Positions 58,148-64,000 of a stretch of 64,000 bases of DNA are shown here, piece after piece. The DNA is from Ilex aquifolium (lineage: Eukaryota; Streptophyta; Magnoliopsida; Aquifoliales; Aquifoliaceae), in the NCBI GenBank assembly GCA_951799425.1, contig OX637401.1, positions 18,253,501-18,317,500 of the forward strand, in the 5' to 3' direction. How positions within the stretch are numbered: the first letter of the stretch is position 1; every line of letters begins with the position of its first letter. The notes beneath the pieces are model-generated. The model saw nothing but the letters and a program-made list of their open reading frames with translations, made no database searches and had not been told where the DNA came from. Both the position numbers and the translations under genes were made by a program.

Positions 58148-59691
58148 TTAATATCCATCATTCCTTCCTGCATCACCAAACCCACCACGATAACTTGGAC
58201 CACCACCTCGAGGAGGACCGGCTCTGTCTGTTGCAAAACTCACACGGATGTTCCTCCCATCCAGTGGCTGAAGAGGAAGGAACCCAAGTCAAAAAATACT
58301 CTTTCTGGAATACATATGTCTGCTAATCAATTTAATTCTCTTACCTGTCCGTCCATGGCTGACATTGCCGAGCTTGCACATTCATCACTAGAGAAGTTCA
58401 CAAATCCAAATCCCCTTGATCTTCCGGAGTCTCTGTCAATGATAACCCGCGCTATTCACCAAAACCAAGAAAATTTTCATGTATTCAAGCACTGCCATTG
58501 ACATATAGTCATTTGGAAATCATATAATAACTGAACACAATAGAATCATTGGTCCAAACACAAATACCACTACCAACAAAACAATAATAACAATAACAAT
58601 AATACTAAAAACAAGGCTCCATCCGAGAAAAGAGGAGGGAGGTCTGGGTCTTTGGCCTGAATCAGGCATGCAACCACTTGAATTCATAAAAAATCTTAAC
58701 TAAAACAAATATAATATGACCATACTAAGCTCTCTTCTTTTCTTTGAGAAGAAAATCAGACCAGAAAAGAAAGATAAAATACCTTGACAAACCATTTCAT
58801 ATAGTAGAAAAAACCCCTTAATTTTGATCAACAAACCAGCCTATTATAAATTTAACTCGGATACCAATTTTGTAATCTTGGTTGAATTGTTCAAATTCAC
58901 CACCAACATGAGGAAAGAGCTGCATATTTGAAAAAGAAACAAAGAGAGAAAAAAAGGCAAATCCCAAGAAACAAAGCAACTACCTTTCAGATCCCCGAAT
59001 TTTAAAAACCATTAACATGCAAAAGGGTCAGTCAATGCTTGTAAATGAAGGGGACATATGGTGCTCACTATCAAAATAGTGGATCAATATCATCATATTT
59101 TAGCAATGCAAAAGAATGGATTTGAATCAGACAAATACTATTCCACTGGTTTTCCTCTCGAGCAAAAAGACAATAATCCACCAAAAGAACAAAGTGGCAG
59201 GACAAGTTGATCATATTTTCAAGGAAAATTGGAAACATTTTTCTATGGTAGAAAGGTAGAATTGCATCAAGCATTCCATATACAATTATTATTCATTATT
59301 CTAGTAGAAAACAGTAGTGAGCTCATATATGTTAAGCAAATTAACATGCTTTGTGATCTGATACCATATAGTGCAGAGTAAAACTCACCCTCAGTAACAT
59401 CACCAAAGCTGGAAAATGCATCCTTGAGAGACTGGTCATCAACTCCATATGAGAGACCTAAATAAATAGGTATTCAGTTACTGTCCCAGTGACATGGAGT
59501 CTTATAGCTAAAGAAAAAGTATTTAACCCACTGTAAACATTATTAGGTCGCATACCTCCAATAAAAAGCTTTGAAGACGACATGCAACGAATAGCATTGA
59601 GCATTGATGCCATTGGAACTTGCCCATTAGACACACTGCTCTGTGAAATGGTCTGCCTCATGAGACTTCCAAATCTATTGCAGAATGCCAT
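58148..59691 (-). CDS. small RRM RNA-binding protein, mitochondrial GR-RBP type (four coding exons)
   Basis: Coding exons 59691-59556, 59457-59389, 58451-58345 and 58267-58148 join at GT-AG sites to 143 codons plus TAA. The N-terminus (MAFCNRFGSLMRQTI, basic, no acid) fits a mitochondrial targeting peptide as in Arabidopsis GR-RBP2-like proteins. One RRM spans about 43-121: RNP2 KLFIGGLSYG, RNP1 RGFGFVNF, and the C-terminal LDGRNIRVSFATDRA. The usual long glycine-rich tail is cut to a short GPPRGGGPSYRGGFGDAG. Known relatives bind organelle transcripts, help RNA editing and cold responses; this role is inferred. An acceptor (tttgcag) at 59,715 shows a 5' UTR intron; the first non-coding exon was not located. 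Looks intact. Confidence 0.88.
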
Positions 59692-59714
59692 TGTGATTTT
59701 TAATGCCAAAGAGC

Positions 59715-61487
59715 CTGCAAAAGCATATGGTTAAAAGGCCTACGATGTTAATAACAATGCTATAAATATCAGAAGACTAGAAAAAAGCTACTAATAAAAT
59801 TAATCAGCACAGTTTACATGTTTAAAAGCACGGCTTTTATATATAGTCTAGTGCTTTGCACAAAATCGCACAACATGTTTCCCACAACACTAGGATCAAG
59901 AAAATGGTCATGGATATTTTCAAAATATAGTAATCCAGAAGGTCGCAATTTCAATACAACCAATTTTCAATTACCCTATAGCAGGGGATCTTTGCATTGC
60001 ATCTAAAAATAGTCATGGCAAGAAATCCCAAACTCAGGCATTACTCAGCAATGGAATAATACGATTTCAAAAAATATTATATCAGGAAAAAAAATTCCAG
60101 AGCATCATTCGTAAACGATCTCTTCCATAATTTTGGTTGTTCGTAATTCAAGTCATTTGAAAAGCTAGTCACTATGTTGTCAACTTATACCACAGTTCAA
60201 ATCCATTTTTTGTGGGTTAAAATTAGTCTGAGTTGTCAACTTATACCCTAAATAAAATCCTGTAACAAAAATATTACTGAATGGCCAAAAAGAGTTTATT
60301 ATTTCAGGACACCCAGTCAGATAGGAAGTTTATTGTTTCAGGACTCCAAAACAATATCTGAGATCCAGTCCCCGACCAACATATATACAGTACAACACAG
60401 GAGTAACATTTTATTGACTTCAACATAAATCGATTTGCTTAATATAACATCAAAAAACCACAACATAACGAGAATCAGGGGTGCTAATCAATCTTTCACA
60501 CTGTCTTCAGCAAGGAAAAAACGCATCTCAAAATAGCATATAAAACATTAAATATCAAATCTTTGTGACTACACACATCAATATACATGTTAATCTGTCA
60601 ATAACAAGATTGATATTGGAAATGCGGAAAATGACCCTTAAAAGGCCACAAATCTTATAAACATCCACCAAATGTGTTTTTGATATCATTTCCAGCTTCT
60701 CCTTGGAGTTAGACTACCATTCGAAACACGAACTCAAACCTGTCCTAATTTTCTCAACAAAAGAAGTCTTCTATTAAACTCAACAAAGCCTTGTTCCAAC
60801 TTTTTAGAGTCAGACTATATGAATATTGATTTTCCAATGATTTCAACTCAACCAACCCAGAAAACCCAACTACACCAAGAAGACAAAAAAACCAAGTAAC
60901 ATTTACATATCTGCAGAAAGATTTCATTATGCAGTATATACATCGACCGAAAACCCAAATACTATCATCCAATATAACTTTCAAACCATTGTAATGGAAG
61001 ATTTCCAAAGCCCCCACAAACCCAAGAGTTCACACCCTCAACACATTAGGAACACTTCTAACAGAACATCTAATGAAAACCCACATACCCAAGAGTTCAC
61101 ATACACAAAAATTAAGAACACATTTGACAGAATCTCTAACATATCCATCAATAACAAACCACTTCTGCTTCAACCGAAACATGAACAATTAAAAAGCAAA
61201 GCATCAAATGAATCCAAGACAAGCGAAAAATGACGCGAAAAATTGCCCGTAGTATTTGAGCTTGAAAGTTCATTTTTAGAAGTCCATCTTGAAGATGGGG
61301 TTTCAGGTTAATAAATTGTAAAAATTTATTAACAATTCGTGAAATTTAGAGCATTTAATGTGATGGTAATGTTACATTGAATATTTAATCCCCCTGCAAG
61401 TGATTTGAGCTTTTATGCACGAATCTATGATAAGCGTTTTAGAGACCAAAAAGACCTCTAATACTCTCTGGCAGGGTATAAGTATGG
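59715..61487 (-). other. 5' UTR intron and upstream region of the RRM gene
   Basis: No further coding exon is visible. The leader exon and promoter probably lie between 60,000 and 61,320, but I cannot place them. Phrase acccaagagttcaca is repeated at 61,020 and 61,087. Confidence 0.4.
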
Positions 61488-61725
61488 TTTGCACTTGAAT
61501 CCTAGAACTACAGAAAGGAGAGGTTACTAAAATCCAAGGGTGATCTCCCCTCTCTCTGATTTCATTAATAAATTTTTTTTTAAAAAAAAACTAAAATCCA
61601 AGGGAAAAGCATCATTACACAGATTGTGGCCTGCAAGACTTAATTTTTCTAGAGGGCATGACAAAGAAGCTGGTAAGATTTTTGAACTTTTTTGGGGGTT
61701 TGATACCGAAGATGTTGTAGAATAC
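61488..61725 (-). pseudogene. TNL resistance gene fragment (LRR end)
   Basis: Aligns with 48,243-48,395 of the TNL pseudogene: gtttgcacttgaatcctaga vs gtttgcacttaagtccaaga, gagaggttactaaaatccaa, catcattacacagattg, aagaagctggtaagattttt. It is interrupted by a 49-bp insertion with a 15-bp duplication (next entry). Only about 170 bp of gene sequence remain. Confidence 0.7.
61541..61589 (+). mobile_element. 49-bp 5'-truncated non-LTR insertion with A tail
   Basis: Starts tgatctcccctctctctgat, contains attaataaa and ends in a T-run followed by a run of A; flanked by a perfect 15-bp duplication actaaaatccaaggg (61526-61540, 61590-61604). The paralogue at 48,283-48,297 has the single, empty copy of this target. 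Confidence 0.85.
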
Positions 61726-61739
61726 TGTGTGGTAAAATA

Positions 61740-62417
61740 ATTTCAAGTAGTAGAAAAGCAATGAATCAAAAATCGAAGAAGATAGATCGCCAGATAAGGC
61801 GCGACACTCGTTATTTTCGAGATAGTAATTTCTCCATTTATAATGCAGATGGACTCTTAGAAATTCTACCCCTAGAATACAATGCCTAACTTTAAGATTA
61901 TCAAAAACTGCACTCTTTAGTAATCTTGAAATTAAAACTCAACCCGAATAGAAAATCAGAAAATATAGAAACTTTGAATCAAGGAGAATAAGAAGGATTA
62001 AATTGTTGATTCTTTGTTCTTGCACTTGAATCCTATTTATAGTGTTTTATGCATCTCTCAGTGAAGGAATGTAAACCTTCACAACCACAGCAGAAGACAC
62101 CCCCTTGAAAGGGCTGCAATAATATAGCCGTTAGAGACTAATTTCAAACAGAATGTATGTCACTTTCGAACGAGATTGCCACATTCGAATGTGCTCAACT
62201 CTCAGTATCTCGATTCTGAGATATTCTCAGATTTCTGCCAAAGTACTGGGGCAAGTCACGTTCGAACGTGGGTTGCATTCAACCGAAGTCCCACTATCTC
62301 AGTTTCTGTCAGAAACTGAGATTCTAAAATAGTATTGGGAGCAAAGCACGTTCGAAGCATTGTTTGAGCGTTCGAACGTCGCCTCCCTCTTTTTATTTCT
62401 TCTTCTTCATCTCCTTC

Positions 62418-62420
<3 letters not shown>
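61740..62420. other. palindrome-rich sequence, origin unknown
   Basis: Contains the perfect 14-bp palindrome cacgttcgaacgtg (62257-62270), related ttcgaa copies near 62,166, 62,192, 62,352 and 62,371, and a hairpin ctcagtttct-gtc-agaaactgag (62298-62320). No frame. Could be a decayed LTR, as its start resembles an LTR downstream edge, but no partner is present. Confidence 0.4.

Positions 62421-62421
<1 letters not shown>

Positions 62422-62470
<49 letters not shown>
62422..62470. repeat. (TA)n microsatellite
   Basis: About 24 units, directly abutting the 3' end of the Helitron. Confidence 0.95.
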
Positions 62471-62471
<1 letters not shown>

Positions 62472-62829
62472 TAGTCATAACCCGTGCCTGAAGGCACGAT
62501 AAAACAAAAAATTCGAGTCGTAAAAAATCGATATCACTATATTAAATAATATTTTTTATTTCCTTCATTTATTTGATTAAATCATTCAAAAATACTTTTA
62601 CCCATTATTTTTTTAAAGATATTGACAAAATTTAATTTTTTTTTTAACAAATCTATACTATCGTGTATGGATAATATATGAAATAAAAATTATGTTAAAT
62701 TTCAAATTAATCTAATATTAAATGGTTGAGTATGTGATAGAAATGAATGATGTGATGGTTTTGAGGGGGGGAATATATAAGGGATAAAATACAACTTTCT
62801 ATGTGTTTTATTATATAGATTTGTATAGA
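62471..62829 (-). mobile_element. small non-autonomous Helitron
   Basis: On the minus strand it starts TCTATACAAATCTATATAAT after an A and ends with a hairpin (cgtgcc-ttca-ggcacg), then ggttatga and CTAG followed by T: the TC...hairpin...CTRR structure with insertion between A and T and no target duplication. A second possible TC start lies at 62,819. 359 bp, no Rep/helicase. Confidence 0.75.
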
Positions 62830-64000
62830 TATAACTTATAAGGGAAAATTTCATCCAGATCCTCTGTAGTTAGGTCTAAATTCAATGACACCTCCTTCCA
62901 ATTTTGAAATTTCACTGTCACTCCCTGTTAGTGATTTTCGGGTTATACCGTTAATGGCGATGGTTGATTTATAGAAATATCCCCGAGTATTTTATAGGGT
63001 AAATTTTATCCACACCCCCTATAAATAAACATAACTTTAACAACACCCCCTTGTAAATAGACCTAACTTTAACAACACCCTCTGTTGATTCTAAAATTTC
63101 AATACACTCCATTTTAGTTCTATTATATTAACATTTATTTTGATCAATTTAATATTCAATTTTATCAAATTAATTTTATTTACTTAATTTAAACTAAATT
63201 AACATTTCATCTCATCAAATCAACACAAAATTGATATTTAATTTTATCAAATTAGCATATAGTTATATTAATTTAATATTAAGTTATTATTTATTTTTAT
63301 CAAATCAACATCAAATTGACATTAAATTTTATTAAATTAAACTATTTAATTTATTAAATAGAATATTAAATTCCATTAATTTAAAATTTAACCTTATCAA
63401 ATTAATGTCATTTCTTTAATTTAACACCAAATGAACATTCAATTTTATTAAAACAATATTCAAATTTATTCAATTAACATTAAATTCAATCAAATAAATA
63501 TTTAATTTTATCAAATTAAAACTAAATTAATATTTAAATTTATCAAAATTAAGATCAAATTTATTCAATTAATATTAAATTTTATCAAATAATTTTAAAT
63601 TTTATATATGAAGTATGATATGTGAGGAGCGGTCGGGCGACATTGTGGAAGACATATGATAGCAGAGGAATTAGAAATGGATGAGATTTTGACATTGACT
63701 TTATCAATTATAATTTTTATTATAGAAAAATCATTTTTAACTATAAAAATTATTATGATAAAAAAATATAAAAATTATAAAAACTTGATTATGTAACCAA
63801 CTGAGTGATAATATGATGACTAATATTATAACTAAGTTATAATACAACGTTTTAAAATAAAAAAATTCATTGAGATAATATAATGATTGAAATTACGTTT
63901 GTTAGCTGGCTAGCGCATATATAATGGGGAAAGAATTGATGACATTTTAGTCTATTTACATAATAAAGGGTAATTTTAGTATTTTTCACAAAATATTTAG
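62830..64000. other. AT-rich low-complexity DNA
   Basis: From about 63,110 to 63,610 degenerate 25-45-bp units such as aattaacatttaattttatcaaa recur many times. The preceding stretch (62,840-63,110) has cacaccccctataaataaac and aacaccc phrases like the end of a MULE-type element, but no partner is in the window. No gene. Confidence 0.45.

Noticed and set aside
62154-62385. CRISPR-like or inverted-repeat array
   Set aside because: The ttcgaa copies are irregularly spaced with no repeat-spacer structure, and the window is plant nuclear DNA.

Overview
The window is nuclear DNA of a dicot plant. Genes have GT-AG introns, there are TIR-type NB-LRR (TNL) resistance gene remains (a class absent from grasses), an LRK10L-type receptor kinase, and a dense mix of plant retrotransposons, LINEs, SINEs, MITEs and simple repeats in AT-rich DNA. 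No bacterial, organellar or CRISPR feature is visible. Species cannot be named from this alone.

Layout. 0-6 kb: a dispersed repeat, a kinase gene scrap (minus), a Mutator-like element with a 9-bp target duplication holding a 393-bp-period tandem array, a hAT-like element and a small SINE. 6.8-11.3 kb: decayed host genes, namely a small membrane-protein gene split in frame by a solo LTR, one lone STT3-like exon, a frameshifted AP2/ERF gene and the 3' end of a TNL. 11.7-14.7 kb: nested foldback elements and a GC-rich MITE. 15.4-15.7 kb: an array of perfect hairpins with an exact 76-bp period. 16-18.8 kb: a copy of an RLK promoter without its gene, then a Ty3/gypsy fossil carrying a hAT insertion. 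18.8-24.5 kb: a long, GC-rich, nearly open L1-type LINE with RNase H. 24.6-28.4 kb: local tandem duplications and a solo LTR. 29.9-33.8 kb: the best intact gene, a four-exon LRK10L-type receptor kinase. 36.3-45.2 kb: a full-length Ty3/gypsy Tat-lineage element with 565-bp LTRs, 5-bp target duplication and an antisense extra ORF with its own TATA box. 45.5-51.5 kb: a decayed TNL gene (minus) with a 5'-truncated LINE near its stop codon. 52-57 kb: a hAT-like MITE, a foldback element and a kinase pseudogene split by a solo LTR. 58.1-59.7 kb: an intact RRM RNA-binding protein gene (minus). 61.5-64 kb: another TNL scrap, a palindrome-rich block, a small Helitron and AT-rich low-complexity DNA.

Only two host genes look functional: the receptor kinase and the small RRM protein. 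The rest is a defence-gene neighbourhood (TNL and RLK copies at several stages of decay) eroded by insertions; many insertion events can be read from exact target-site duplications, and several from an uninterrupted paralogue or from reading frame that resumes across the insertion. Coordinates of TE ends were placed by eye from terminal repeats and target duplications.
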